DNA from: Chloroflexota bacterium
GTDB taxonomy: Bacteria > Chloroflexota > Anaerolineae > Promineifilales > Promineifilaceae
Length of the DNA stretch: 19,187 bases
Reading direction: 5' to 3'
Assembly (NCBI GenBank): GCA_024223125.1
Contig: JAAEOP010000294.1
Span: 1-19,187 of the forward strand
Positions 1 to 14,000 of the stretch are shown here, in pieces; within the stretch, counting starts at the first letter, position 1, and every line of letters begins with the position of its first letter. The notes under the pieces were generated by a model. The model was not told where the DNA came from and did not search any database. It saw only the letters and a list, made by a program, of their open reading frames with translations. The translations under genes and the position numbers were made by a program.

Positions 1-1
1 A

Positions 2-2010
2 CGAATCCGATTTGGTAAAAACAATATAAACGAAACCGCGAACACCCTTTGTAGTTTTGAAACCGAATCCGGCATTCTGGCCTTGGATAGCTGGCAATAT
101 TTAACCGTCACCTACAATGGTTCCCAATTCTTTATCTACCTAAATGGTGAGCTTATTGACAATGGTGGTCTGAATTGCACTGGGGAATTACCGACAGAAT
201 CAACTGAACTGTACATTGGTAATAGTAGCCCCTATGGGTATTTATATTTCGATCGCATTGACGTAAATGCCTATTGTGACGCACACGACTGCGATTTTGG
301 CGATGAAGAACTGCGTATAAATATTGGCGGCAATAGCAGCGCTAACAATTTCTGGAGCCATGATGACGTTACAATTGGGGAGTACGATCTTGATAAAGCC
401 TTCTTCTTAGAGAAGTCAGAAACCGTTCACCTTTGGGAAGATGATGGCATATCCGATGACAATCATTTTGATGAGAATCCTGATAATGAGAATCCTGATG
501 ATAGTTATTTTAAGCGTACCGTATCACCAGTTGAGCGCAATAAATTTTACGATAGTTATTCGCTTGGAGGGATCCATAACGATGAGTCTAAAGGTATTCT
601 CCACTATGGTGTATTCGACCACTATTTCGAAGGAGAGCTACAAGATTTCCGTATTTACAACTACACTATGGATGGTACAGAAGCTGCCGATCTATACAAC
701 ACCAACTATCACGCACTAGAGCTACTATTTGACGAGCCACCGGGAGAAGACATTTTCACCGACATCTCTGGTAACGGCTTTGCCGTTTCCTGTGATGCAA
801 ATGCAAGCATTTGTCCCGACAGCGGTATTCCTGGAGTTAATAATCAAACATTACGTTTTGATGGCGAAGATGATGTCCTCAATTTCTCTGCCACTACTGA
901 AGAGTTAAGTTTTGTGAACGATAGCTTTACCGTCATGGCATGGGTCAAATTGAATGAACTGACAGGCGATCAGACGATTTTGGGCAGCAATGAGTTCGAC
1001 TTTGACGATCTCGTTCTAGCCGTGCGAGAGGGTCAGTTGTATATGCGTTACGGCCGTAAATCTAGCCTCGCTTTCGATCTCACCGCGGTAACACCTATCT
1101 CGGCTGATGAATGGTATCATTTCACGTGGATTTATGAAGATTTGGCGAATGACAATAATCAAATCAAGTTAACTCTTTACATCAATGGTGAAGAGGTTGC
1201 CAGTGAGCAAGGGAATAATGTATCCAGCGACATCACAACACCCTTGGTGATTGGTTATCATGAAGAAGTTTTTATATCAGACTCAGACGAGCGTTACTTG
1301 GACGGGTTCATCGATAGCCTCTCGATTGCCCGCACCGCTTTGATTTCCACTGAAATTAAAGCGGCCTACTTAAAGGCTCCCGTACTCAATCTTCACTTGG
1401 ACGAAAACAGTGGTAATGTGCCTTTTGTAGATGAAACAAACAACTACAATGATGCAATTTGTGGCACTAACTGCGCCCAAGGTGGCGATATGGGGCAGAT
1501 GCGCGAAGCGGCCGTTTTCGATAGTACCAGCTCAATCATCGCCACCGACAATGATGGCTTAGATTTAAGCATGTTTACAGTTGGCCTTTGGTTAAAACCC
1601 ACTCAAAGCAGAGGCAGCGCACAACAGATATTTAGCAAAGAAGATGGCTCAGGTAACGACATCAACTTTGCCCTAACGATGCCTGCTGACTCATTCCAAA
1701 TTCAGCTAAAAGTAGAGGGAGCTGCTTGTACAGGCACAACCAACACCTTGACCAGTGACGGCGAATTGATCGAAGATCAGTGGAACCATTTTGTAGCAAC
1801 GTATGATGGCATCACACTCAAGGCATACATTAATGGCGCTTTAGACAACACATTGACTTTAGACAATGCCATTTTAGCTTGTACAGATGGCGCCTCCTTT
1901 ATCTTAGGGGATGAGAGTCAGGGCTTTGAAGGGAGTATTGATGAAGTCACCGCTTACGGTACCGTTTTGTCAGAGTTTGAAGTTAAGGATATTTATAATT
2001 ACCAATCGGC
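2..2010 (+). other. LamG (concanavalin A-like) domain cluster, one partial plus two full
   Basis: Three Laminin_G_3-type modules lie in the giant protein. Diagnostic strands are YLTVTYNGSQFFIYLNGEL (from about 98), WYHFTWIYED followed by TLYINGEEV (about 1112-1200), and WNHFVATYDGITLKAYINGAL (about 1781-1845). Each ends with a GxxDEL/GFIDSL-type strand followed by the helix of the last strand pair. The first is truncated by the window and has a long Asp/Asn/Glu-rich insertion (about 275-600) before its closing strands (FEGELQDFRIYNYT). The second and third start at about 716 and 1379 (LELLFDE, LNLHLDE), each followed by two cysteines a few residues apart. The family usually binds glycans or proteins in a calcium-dependent way; the actual ligand is not visible. 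Confidence 0.85.
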
Positions 2011-5000
2011 TTGGTTTGATGTCGTTGAGAAACTCAACATTATTGTCGATTTGGAAGCTCCTGAGTTATTCATGACCACGGGTAATTTCATTAAGCCAAA
2101 CCCGAATGTCGTTGTCGCTTTACAAGCGTTAGACGATCTTTCTGGTGTTGCTTTAGTGGAGTATTCGCTTGATAACCAAACATGGTTGCCTGCTTTGCAG
2201 GAAAGCGCCGGCAGTGCTTCATGGAGCTTTATCTTTGAGCCAACACGAGCAAACGGCAACAATCGCATCTTCTTGCGTGCCACCGATGCGGCTGGCAACC
2301 AAAGTGCTATTAATCGTAATATTCGGTTAGACAGCACTGCTCCTGATGCAAGAATAAATGGCAGTTCAACGGCCGTTCTCACTGAAGAAACAATTCAAAT
2401 TTCCGGTAGTGTCTTTGATCAATATAATAATTTTAGAACACAAAGTGGTGTGGCCCCCAATTCAATTCGGATTGATTTATTAGACAGTGATGGACAGTCC
2501 GTAAGTGGATTCTATACAGCTACCGTTACCAGCATTGAAGGGATGACTGTCAATTGGGTAGTTGATTACCCAGTGCCACCTACAACCTACGGCAAATATA
2601 CCGTTCGCGTCTCTGCTGAAGATCAAGCTGGGAATGTTCAGGAAGGATTAGATGCGGGTCATCTATATTTGGATGGGATAGGGCCAGTCTCAGATGTTTA
2701 TTGGGCAACCACTGTAATCTCTGAAACAACCCCTTATGCAGCACTGATTGGTACAGCAACGTTAGTCGGCTCTGTACATGACATCTTTGACCCCTTTGAG
2801 TCACGTGTTTTGTCCATGCACTTTAGTCAAATTAACCGTTTTGATAGCAATAGTGGGTTGATGATTGATAGCTCACCAAACCGTCTACCAACAACCTGTA
2901 TCAATTGCCCGTCGTCTCAAGGGGACAGTCCGTATGACAATAGTTACGGTCGTTCTGCGGAATTCAACGCAACGTCCAACCATCAGGTGATGGTTGAAAA
3001 CAATGGCACACTCGATCTCAGCGCCTTTAGCCTTAGCTTGTGGGTCAAACCAGACCAAACCAACAGTGGCGTTCAAAATCTTGTGAGCCAAGATAGCAAC
3101 GGCACGATTAATAACCGCAACTTCGCCCTCTTTATGCCCAGCGACACTACTCAGGTCACCTTCGAGACACAAGGTATTTGTGGCACGACTGGCAACGCCA
3201 ACACCCTGACGACCATTGATTCACTAGCACTAGGCCAATGGAGCCACATCGGGGCGATCTACAATGGCGATACTCAAGAGATGATGATTTATATCAACGG
3301 TGAATTAGATAACAGCCTGACACATGACACAGCTGGCATCTGTACCACCACCAACGACATCATTGTCGGTGGTAACATCAACGCCCAACTTGATGAACTC
3401 ATCATTTACAACCAGGCCTTAAATAGCGAAACAGTTGACCGGATTGCAAACCCGCTGACTCAAGTCGAGAATGTGTTGGGTCGCGTGGGCGGCGTCGAGA
3501 GTGTTGATTTACGCTTCCGCCATGCAGGTGGATCAGTCTGGCCTGAGATAGCCTCCGACGGCATTCGCCTCTTCCTCCCTATGGAAAACGATCCTATTTC
3601 CGATTTGTCTGCTTACGCACAAACCGTGAACTGTACCGTTTGCCCAGATCAGGTTGGGAGCAACCATGGTTTAGCCGCTCAATTTGACGGCGCTACCCAA
3701 ACATTCAGTACAACCCATATCATCAATCCTGCTGATGGAGCTTTTGCTGTGAGCTTGTGGGTAAATCCAGCCACTGCTGACACCGCACAACCCTTACTTG
3801 TTCAAGCCAACGGCCAAACTTGGCTGGGCATCAATAATCAAAATCAACTCTATACAGCCATTGGGGGGAGCGATATCGTTCTACCCCAAACAGTCTCTGC
3901 CGACAATTGGCATCATATTGCGCTGAATTATGATGGCACGATGGTGACACTTCACTTAGATGGCAACTCACAAGCATTTGCGGTCACGCCACAAAGTAGT
4001 ACAGGTCATTTACTCATTGGCCACGATGGCGTCAGCTTCTTTAGTGGCGCATTGGATGAACTCATTCTCTTAGCTCGTATACTGGAGACAGACGAACTGG
4101 CTATTTTGGCTGATGGTGAAAGCTGGCGAGACACCTTTGTCTTTGAAGGCACAGGCACTACAGGAACCTTTGCTGGCAGTGGTGACTGGTATTATGAAGA
4201 CCCTATTCCTTCAATGGAAGGCCCCTATAGCATTGACTTGCTGACGAAGGATACATGGGACAATTACCGCTATATCCCTAACGCTTGGCAAGGCATCATC
4301 GACAATATGGGGCCACAACTAGTACTGTCCTCGACCAATGTTACCAGCGATATTGCCGAAATCTCGTGTCAGGCTACAGATTATAGCTTGGATGCGAATA
4401 GCTGGGATTGCCCAGCGACAGGGGATCTCACTTATGAATATCACGGCGAAGATTGGTTCAAACAGATTTATGGAACGACTAATCAACTCCTGAGTTTGAG
4501 CAACAGCAGCCAAAATGCGCTTGTGCCAGGAAGCTATTCTCTCTCCGCCTGTGACATTTTTGGCAATTGCAGCAGCTACTTGGCGTTAGTCGTCGATCTC
4601 TTTGAAGAGGACGCGACGGTTGCTATTGATGAAGGTTACCAAGGGGATGTTCATTGGGGCGATTATGACAATGATGATGATTTAGATATCTTGATTACGG
4701 GTTGTGAAAGTGAAACGAGCTGTGATGCACCCATTGCGAAAGTGTATGCCAATACAGCTGGTGCGTTTAGCTTAGTAGCGACGCTCACCGGGCAAGGTGA
4801 AGGCAGCAGCCTTTGGGGTGACACCGATAATGACGGCGACCTGGACATTGTTTTGTCTGGCAACCGTGGTGGCGGTGTTTATAACACGGCCGTTTACGAA
4901 AATACGGGTACTGGCTTTGATTCTGGTGCAGAGATTAGTAGTGATTATGGTCAACTCGGTTGGGGTGATTTCGACAATGATAATGATCTCGATCTCTCGA

Positions 5001-8000
5001 TTGATGGGGCAGTTTACGAAAACATAGGCGCTAGCTTCGTTTTGAATGAGATAGCCATTTTGCCAGAATACTCTGATCAACAAGATTGGGGAGATTACGA
5101 CAATGATGGCGATCTTGACTTGTTAACCGGTCGCAACAACTTTGGCTATATTTATGAAAACAACAACGGTCAATTAACGGCCGTTCACAGCTTATCCAAT
5201 AGCTATTACAACTCCAACGCCGCTTGGGGCGATTATAATGCCGATGGCCTGTTAGATATTCTTATTAACGGCCGTCCCGTCAGCAGCAACACACCCCAAC
5301 TCGATATCTACCAAAACACGGGCGCTGGCTTCACGCTTGTGCAAACTCTTGTTGGCAGCTCACTCGGCTCCGCAGATTGGGGCGACTACGATAACGACGG
5401 TGATCTTGACATCATTTTGACTGGTTGCGACAGTAATAACTGTGATTCGCAATGGACAGTGGTTTACAACAACCGCCTCATCGTCGCTAGCGCTAATGCC
5501 ACCAACACGATGCCTGCGGCACCGACTGGATTAGATGAAACGGTAAACGGCCGTTCTGTTACCTTCGACTGGGATGTTGCCAGCGACACCGAGACAGACG
5601 CAGCCGGATTACGCTACAACGTTTACGTCGGCCTTGTCGGAGACGAAAGCTCTGCGTACTCACCGATGGCGGAAATTAATGGCGTCAATGAAGGTTGGCT
5701 GTTAGAACCGCGACTAGGTTCACTGTTAACAAACACCCTCTCATTAACTGTCGTTGAGGCAGGAGATTACGCCTGGTCGGCACAAGCAGTTGATGGCGCA
5801 TTCGGTGGTTCAGATTGGGCAACTGAGGGCAGCTTCCATATTGATGGGGCTGACTTGAGCGTGACCAAAGAGGTAAACACAGCGTTTGCCCAAGCGGGCG
5901 ACACGCTTGTTTACACGATCACCTTCATCAACAACGGGCCAGACATACTGACCGATGTTGTTTTAACCGACACCACTTCAGCTAATCTGACCAATCTTAG
6001 CTACCAAAGCAGTGGCATTAGTGTAACTGAAATTGAGACAGACCCCTATGTTTGGCAAGTGGCTGAGATCGAGTCAGGTGAAAGTGGCACGATTGTGTTG
6101 CAGGGCGACATCTCTGGCAGCTTCAATACGGCAGGTCAATTTGTGAGCAATGGGGCTGAAATTAGCAGCTCGGCTTATGACCATGATCTGCAAAATAATA
6201 TAGATGGGGCGATGACGTATCCAGATACGGGCACAATTTGTATGAACTACGAAACGGCCGTTTTGGCGGACGCCCCCGTTGGCTATTGGCGACTCAGCGA
6301 TCCCACCAGCGTAGCCGAAAATCTCGGCTCGCTTGGCAGCGTAATCAATGGTGAATACGTTGGCACAACGCCAGCCGCCAGCCTCATCTGGCAAGATCCA
6401 ACGCTTGCCGCCAGCTTTGATGGTAACGATGATTACATCATTATTCCGCCGGCGAATGGGTTTACAGGTGCGACCAATGAAAAGACGATTGAGCTTTGGC
6501 TAGAAACGGACGCCGCCTTTGGCGACTCTGTCATTTTTGGCTCGCCGCAAATTCATATGCTGTACGAGCAAGGCAGCGAAACTTTTGGCTCACGCGGCTT
6601 GGCTCTCTTCGTTCGTAGCGTGCGTTATGCTAACGACAACTTAGAACATATTCTGATTTTGAGCGTGGGTGGCGGTTCTGTTGCGATTGGTACGATTGAA
6701 TCTGGGGCTACGCACCATCTCGCTATCACCTTCGATAATGGCACGGTTCGTTCATATAAAGATGGGTTAGAAATGGATACCCACGTTGGCTTCAGCGATC
6801 AAATTCCAATGCATCACGCGGGTGATGCGCGTATTGGGGCTAACGGTGGCAGCTACGTCATCTGGAATGGGGACACGAACCTCTATCCATTTGCGGGGAC
6901 GATTGATGAGGTGGCTGTGTACAACAATGCGCTCAGTGTTGACCGTATTGCGGCGCACTTCAGCGCTTGTCAATCTGTCGATGTGTTGGTAACCCAATCT
7001 GCCTCTGTCAGCCAAGCTGAAATTAGAGATACAGTTTCTTATGTTCTGACATTTGCAAATGTGGGCTACGAAACGGCCGTAAATGTCACCATCAGCGACA
7101 CCATCCCTGCTGAACTCACCAATGTGACTTACGACTGGGATGCGGACAACGGCGTAATCTTGACTGAAGTTCCCAACACAACCTATCAATGGACAGTAGG
7201 CAACTTGGCCAGCAATAGCGGCGGCGTCATCACCATCACCGGTGAAATTGACGACAACGCACTGGTAGGGGCTGATATTAATAACGTGGTTGCTATTGCG
7301 ACCAGCAGCACCGAATTCAACACGACTAATAACAGTGATAATGCTTCATTTGAAGTTGTCCCAACTGTTGCCATTGAGCCAACGTTGCCGCCAGTATTCG
7401 TTTTGGACAATGATGCCAGTGGCGATCTGCAAAATGTTTACTTGAGCAGTGTGGATTGGGGTGATTACGACGGCGATGGTGATTTGGATATCGTTTTGGC
7501 TGGCCATACAGGTGTGTTCAAAACGACCCGTATCTATCGTAATGATAACGGCCGTTTCGTTAACATCTATGCCGGTTTACCCGGTATCGAAAATGGCTCT
7601 GTCAGCTGGGGCGATTACAACGGTGATGACTTGCTTGACGTTCTCATCGTTGGCAATGCTGGCGCCATCAAAGTGGCCTCAGTTTACGAAAATTTGGGCG
7701 GCAATGCATTTACGGATGCAGCGGTTGGCTTAACGGCCGTTTACAACGGCCATGCTCAATGGGGCGATTACGACAATGACGACGATCTCGACATCTTCGT
7801 TACAGGTCATACTGGCAGTGTTCCTCATACTCAAATTTACAATAACGATGGTGGTGTCTTCACAGCTATGAATCCTGCCATAACGGCCGTTTATCTCAGC
7901 GCATCAAGCTGGGCAGACTATGATGGTGACGGCGATTGGGACATCTATATTGCTGGTATTACGATTGACGAAGCTGGCGAAGTCGTTGGCAGATTCTATC

Positions 8001-11000
8001 GCAACGATGGTGGCAACACTTTTACCCTCATCGCGGATACGGGTTTGCCCGCACTGTACAGCAGCGTCAACAACACCTCGGCATGGGGCGATTACGACAA
8101 CGACACCGATCTCGATCTTCTTATCAACAACGTGGTCTATCGTAACAACGGTGATGATACCTTCACCGAAATTTTCATCGGCACTGCTTTTGTCACTGAC
8201 AGCAACGTCGCTTGGGGTGATTATGACAATGATGGCCGTTTGGACTTCTTGATTATGGGCGAGGGCGCGGAAACCTTCACTGTCTATCATAACGACGGGG
8301 CGGATACTTTTATCCAACTCGACACAGAAACCTTCCCCTCTATGGAAAATGGTCATGCCGCTTGGGGTGATTATGACCATGATGGCGCAATGGATATTCT
8401 GATGACCGGTCAAAACGGGAACAACACCTTGTCCCAAATCTGGCGTAACATGACACCGGCAATTACCTTCGATGATTTCACTGTTGTGGTTGATGAGCCT
8501 GCTGGCTCTGTCGATTTGACAGTCAATCTGAATGAATGGGTTGACGGAGATGTGGCCGTTGATTATGTGACCAGCAATGGGTCAGCGATGGCGGGTAGCG
8601 ATTATACGGCCGTTAATGGCACGGCTACCCTTATCTCTGGAACACAAAGTGTTGACATCAGTATTCCAATCTTGGACGATGCCAACGAAGAAAGCGTAGA
8701 AGAATTTTACTTAACTCTAAACAGCGCTACTGGTGTAGATTTCTCTGCGCCCATCACGGCCACCATCGTTATTTCTGACGACGATGTGAATGCTGAGGTC
8801 ATTGTCAACCCGATGACGGTCGATGTGACTGAAGGTGGCGCGACTGACAGCTACCAAATCTCATTGGGCAGTGAGCCGACTGATCCCGTTACTATCACAC
8901 TGGGAACGGATGGCGAAACAACGGTGAACCTAACAGAGCTGGTCTTTGACAACAGTGATTGGAGTACACCGAAAGATGTGACGGTAACGGCCGTTGACGA
9001 CGTACTCATTGAAGGCGCACACAGCAGCAGTATCGCCCATGTCGCCGCTAGCGATGATGGTGATTACAATGGTATTACAGTTAGCGACGTGACGGCCAAC
9101 ATCACCGACAACGATGGCGCGACAGTGACTGTTTCTCCGACGACGCTTAATCTGACGGAAGGTCTGACTGATACTTATCAGATTGAACTCGATAGTGAGC
9201 CAACCGCACTTGTCACCGTGACCCTGACCACCAACGGTCAAACGACGGTGACCCCCACCGAGCTTGTCTTTGATGATGGCAATTGGAATACCGCACAAGA
9301 TGTGACGGTAACGGCCGTTGACGATGACATCGCCGAAGGCGTGCACAACGACACCATAAGCCACAGTACGACTAGCAGTGACATCAACTTTGATGGCATC
9401 GCTGTGGACAGCGTGACCGTCAATATTACCGACAACGATACGGCTGGTGTGGACATCACGCCGATCTCAACCAATGTAACTGAGGGTGGCGCGACCGATA
9501 ATTACGCCGTCGTTCTCGAGAGCGAACCGACGAATGCTGTCACCATCACCCTGTCCACCAGTGGTGAAGCGACCGTCAACCTGACCCAACTTGTCTTTGA
9601 TGACACTGATTGGGACACCCCGCAAAATGTGACGATAACGGCCGTTAATGACGACCTTGTTGAAGGAGCGCACAACGATACCGTGACCCATGCCGCCACC
9701 AGTAATGATGGCAACTATAACGGCATTGGTATGAGCAATGTCACTGTCAATATCACCGATAATGACAGTGCGGGTGTAACCATCATCCCGACCACGCTGG
9801 GCGTCGCTGAAGGTGACAACGACAGTTATGCGGTTGAATTGGACAGTGAACCAACTGCCCCAGTGACTATTACCCTCTCAACCAGTGGTGAAGCGACCGT
9901 CAACCTGACCCAACTTGTCTTTGATAATAGCGATTGGGATACCCCAAAGAATGTGACGGTAACGGCCGTTGCCGATGGCCTCTTTGAAGGGGATCACGGC
10001 GACACAGTCACCCATGCTGCCGCCAGCGCTGATGGCGACTACAACGGCATCGGTGTTAGCAATGTGACGGTTAATATCACAGATACTCCAGCGATTGAAG
10101 TTTCCCCAATCAGTTTGGCGATTGCCGAAGGTGGAGCGACGGACAGCTACCAAATCTCAATGGCTAGCAAGCCATCTGATAATGTCACTATTGACATTAC
10201 GACGGATGCGCAAGCGAATGCGAGTGCGGCGCAGTTGACCTTCACCAGTATGAATTGGGCGACGCCGCAGGTTGTGACGATAACGGCCGTTGACGACGCC
10301 CTCTTTGAAGGAGCGCACAACAGCACCATTACCCATCTCGTTGGTAGCTCTGATGGGGATTACAACGGTATGGCAATTAGCAATGTGACCGCCAGTGTGG
10401 CCGATAACGATGGGGCTTCTGTCTCTGTCGCGCCGACGACGCTCAGTATTGCGGAAGGGAACAACGACATCTATGAAGTTGTGCTGGACAATGAACCGAC
10501 CGATCCTGTGACGATTACGATTGCCTCGAGTGGCGACGTGACGATGAATCCGACGCAACTGGTCTTTGATAATGTGAATTGGAATGTGACGCGAACGGTG
10601 ACGGTAACGGCCGTTGCTGATGGCTTATTCGAGGGTGATCACAATGACACCATCAACCAAGCCGCAACCAGTGGTGATGCCAACTATAACGGCGCGGCTG
10701 TTGCCAATGTGACAGTTAACATCACCGACACCCCTGCAATTGATGTCTCCCCCACCAGTCTCACACTGGCGGAAGTGAGTGGCAACGACAGCTACCAAGT
10801 TGTGCTGTCTAGCCAACCATCAGACAATGTGACAGTGACGGTAAGCACCGATGCTCAGTTAAATGCGGATATGACCGAATTGGTCTTTACGACAGCCAAT
10901 TGGGACACGGCGCAAACGGTTACCGTCAACGCCGTCAATGACGATATTGATGAGGGCGCGCACAATGGTACTATCACCCACAGTGCGACTAGCTCAGATG

Positions 11001-14000
11001 CCGATTACAACGGCATCGGCCTCGCGGTTAGCAATGTGACGGCCAGCATCACCGATAATGATTCGGCTGGGATCAATGTGAATCCAACGGCCGTTAATGC
11101 CACAGAAGGTGGCGTGACGGGCAGTTACCAAGTTTCCATCACCAGTGAACCAACTGGCAATGTGACGGTGACGGTTGGTACCGATAGCCAAGTCAGCACA
11201 GATCTGACTGAGGTAGTCTTTACTTCGTTGAATTGGAGTGATGTGCAGACGGTGACGGTAACGGCCGTTAATGATGATCTCGTTGAAGGAGCGCATAGTG
11301 GCACGATTATCCACAGCGCGGCCAGTAGCGACGGCAATTACAACAGCGCGTTGATCAGCAATGTGACAACCAATATTACGGACAACGACAGTGCCGCTAT
11401 CAACGTTTCTGAAAGTGTCTTGAACATCGCCGAAGGTAGTAATGACAGTTACCAAATCGTGCTAAACAGTGAGCCGACTGATAGTGTAACGGTGACTTTG
11501 GCAACGGGTAGTGAACTCAATGTGGCGCCAAACCCTGTTGTCCTTAACAGTGGCAACTGGGATACGGCGCAAGATGTGACAGTAACAGCAATCTCTGATG
11601 GCCTTTTTGAAGGAAACCACAGCGATACCATTACTCAGACGGTGAGTAGCACGGATGGCAATTATAGTGGCATTGTTCTCAGCAATATCGCGGTCAACAT
11701 TACTGACACCCCTGCTGTAAACGTCTCGGTTACTAGCTTATTCGTCACGGAAGATGGAGCAACTGACAGCTACCAGCTCGTGTTGGCAAGCCAACCGACC
11801 GCCAATGTGACGGTTACGATTGGCACAGATGCGCAAACGAATGCATCGTTGGCGCAAGTCTTTTTCACCTCTGCGAATTGGAATAATTCTCAACTAGTAA
11901 CGATCAATGCAATTAATGATGATGTTGCTGAAGGGGCGCATAATGGCACAGTGACACATACGGCCGTTAGTAGCGACGGCGTCTACAACGGCATTGGCAT
12001 TAGCAATGCTACCGCTAATATCACTGACAATGATAGTTCGGGCGTTACAGTAGCGCCAACCACGCTCAATATCTTAGAAAACAATGATGACACCTACGAC
12101 ATCTCGCTGGAGAGTGAACCTACTGACAATGTTACTGTGACTGTTGCGATTGATAGTCAGGTTAGTGTAAATAGTAGTGAAGTTATCTTTACATCAGCTA
12201 ATTGGAACAGTGCGCAAACGATTACAGTAACCGTTAATGATGATGACATTGATAATGGCAACCGCAACAGCACAGTTAGCCATAGCACCGTCAGCGCCGA
12301 TGGCAATTACAATGGGGCGGTCGTGGCTGATGTGATGGTGAATATCACAGAGGATGACAATGCGGGTGTCATTATTAGCCCAACGACGATAGATGTAAGT
12401 GAAGCGGGGATAACTGGAACCTACCAAATCTCGCTCAATAGCATTCCGACTGATCCTGTCACGGTGACGGTTACGCCGGACGGTGATAGCACGGTTGATG
12501 TGTCAACGGCCGTTTTCACACCGCTTACCTGGAACAATGTACAAACGGTGACAGTAACGGCCATTGACGACGCCATCGTTGAAGGGTTGCATGATAGCGC
12601 CATTAGTCACAGCGTCACCAGCCCAGATAGCAACTACGAAGCTATCACCATTAGTGATCTTGTTGCCAGTGTAGCCGATGATGACGGCGTCTTTGAGACT
12701 GTAACTGAAGCCATTAGTTACACCATTGCTTACGCCATTGACATTCCCACAAATGCTGACTACAACTCCACCAATCCTGTCTATTTTATTGATAATTCAA
12801 GTTCGATTGGTACGTTTGATAGAATTGCTTACTACATGGTGCTTAATGACCAGTGGGCGTACGCCTCTTTACCTGCCTTTACCAGCAACATTAAACAAGT
12901 CGGTATTCCTGTTCAAAACACGGGTATTACATTTACAACGGTAACCGGTGATTTGAATTATCGACAGGATGTTGGTTTTGGGGTGCAAGGTTCAGATAGG
13001 GTTCAGGGCGGTATCGAATTTTGGCCGGATGCTTACCAACCTGGTCCTATGAGGCCAGAAGTTGTTGACCAGTTTGGAGATCCAGCAGGTGCAGCTACCG
13101 TTTTCGACTGGAATGATCATGTTGTGACCAATACAGTTAGCTATTCCGGTTCGCTCCAAATCGCTCGCTACTCTTCAGGCCCCGAAAATAAATGCTGCAC
13201 GATTATGGCTTGGAACAACTGGGATGCACCAGCGATAGATGATCTTGGTATCAATGATTATTACGGCTCTTCGGGTGATGATGATTTTTATAATACTCCC
13301 GGTGATTTTACTGGCGCTGCTAATGCGACTAGTTACACGACTCGTACCCTTTATGTACTTGTTCGTGAGACGAATAGCTTGCTGTTGAACTCGCCTACAG
13401 TGGAATCTAGTGGAAAGGAAACGGCCATTTCACAGGTAGAAAATATCTCCGTCGCAGCAGAATCGCGGCGGGTAATGTTAGATCTGACAGGCCAGAGCTA
13501 CATCACCGTAGATTTGGACAAAGTGGCTCACGCCCAGCCTGCCTCGATGCCTGTTATTCTAGAGCACGCTTCAGACGTTTCTTTCGAGAATTCAATGACC
13601 TTTGCCTTGAACGGAAACCCAACATCGTTTGTCACTTCAAATCAAGTCAATAACACGATTGGTGTTAGCGCTATTACGACACCAACCTTCCCGTTGGCTG
13701 TAACGAATATGCAACCGATTACATTGACAGGATTTGTCGCGAGTGAACAGGAATTGGGGTCACTCGAAGTGACGATTGATGGTGCGCCCATCTATAATAT
13801 CTCCTTTGGCGCAGGCATGACTGAAACATTGTGGACAACAACATGGACCCCGTTAACAGAAGGCGCTTATGAAGTTGAAGCAAATCTAACAAATGGAGTC
13901 GGAGCTGTGGTCTCTGATCCCACAGATACCATTATCTATGTTGATCTAACCGATCCTGAGATTACACTGACGACAGACTTCATCAATCAAAGCAATAGTC

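Noticed and set aside
83..85. TTG as the start of the giant gene
   Set aside because: The frame is open to base 2 and the upstream residues continue the same LamG strand pattern, so the gene starts outside the window.
7904..8437. 177-residue reading frame on the - strand opposite the second propeller array, and many similar antisense frames over 8900-12600
   Set aside because: They are shadows of the repetitive giant gene: they mirror its repeats, lack ribosome sites and resemble no family.
8798..12694. Regular repeats of about 324 bases considered as a CRISPR-like or satellite array
   Set aside because: They are in-frame protein repeats with diverged sequence, far longer than CRISPR units and without spacers.
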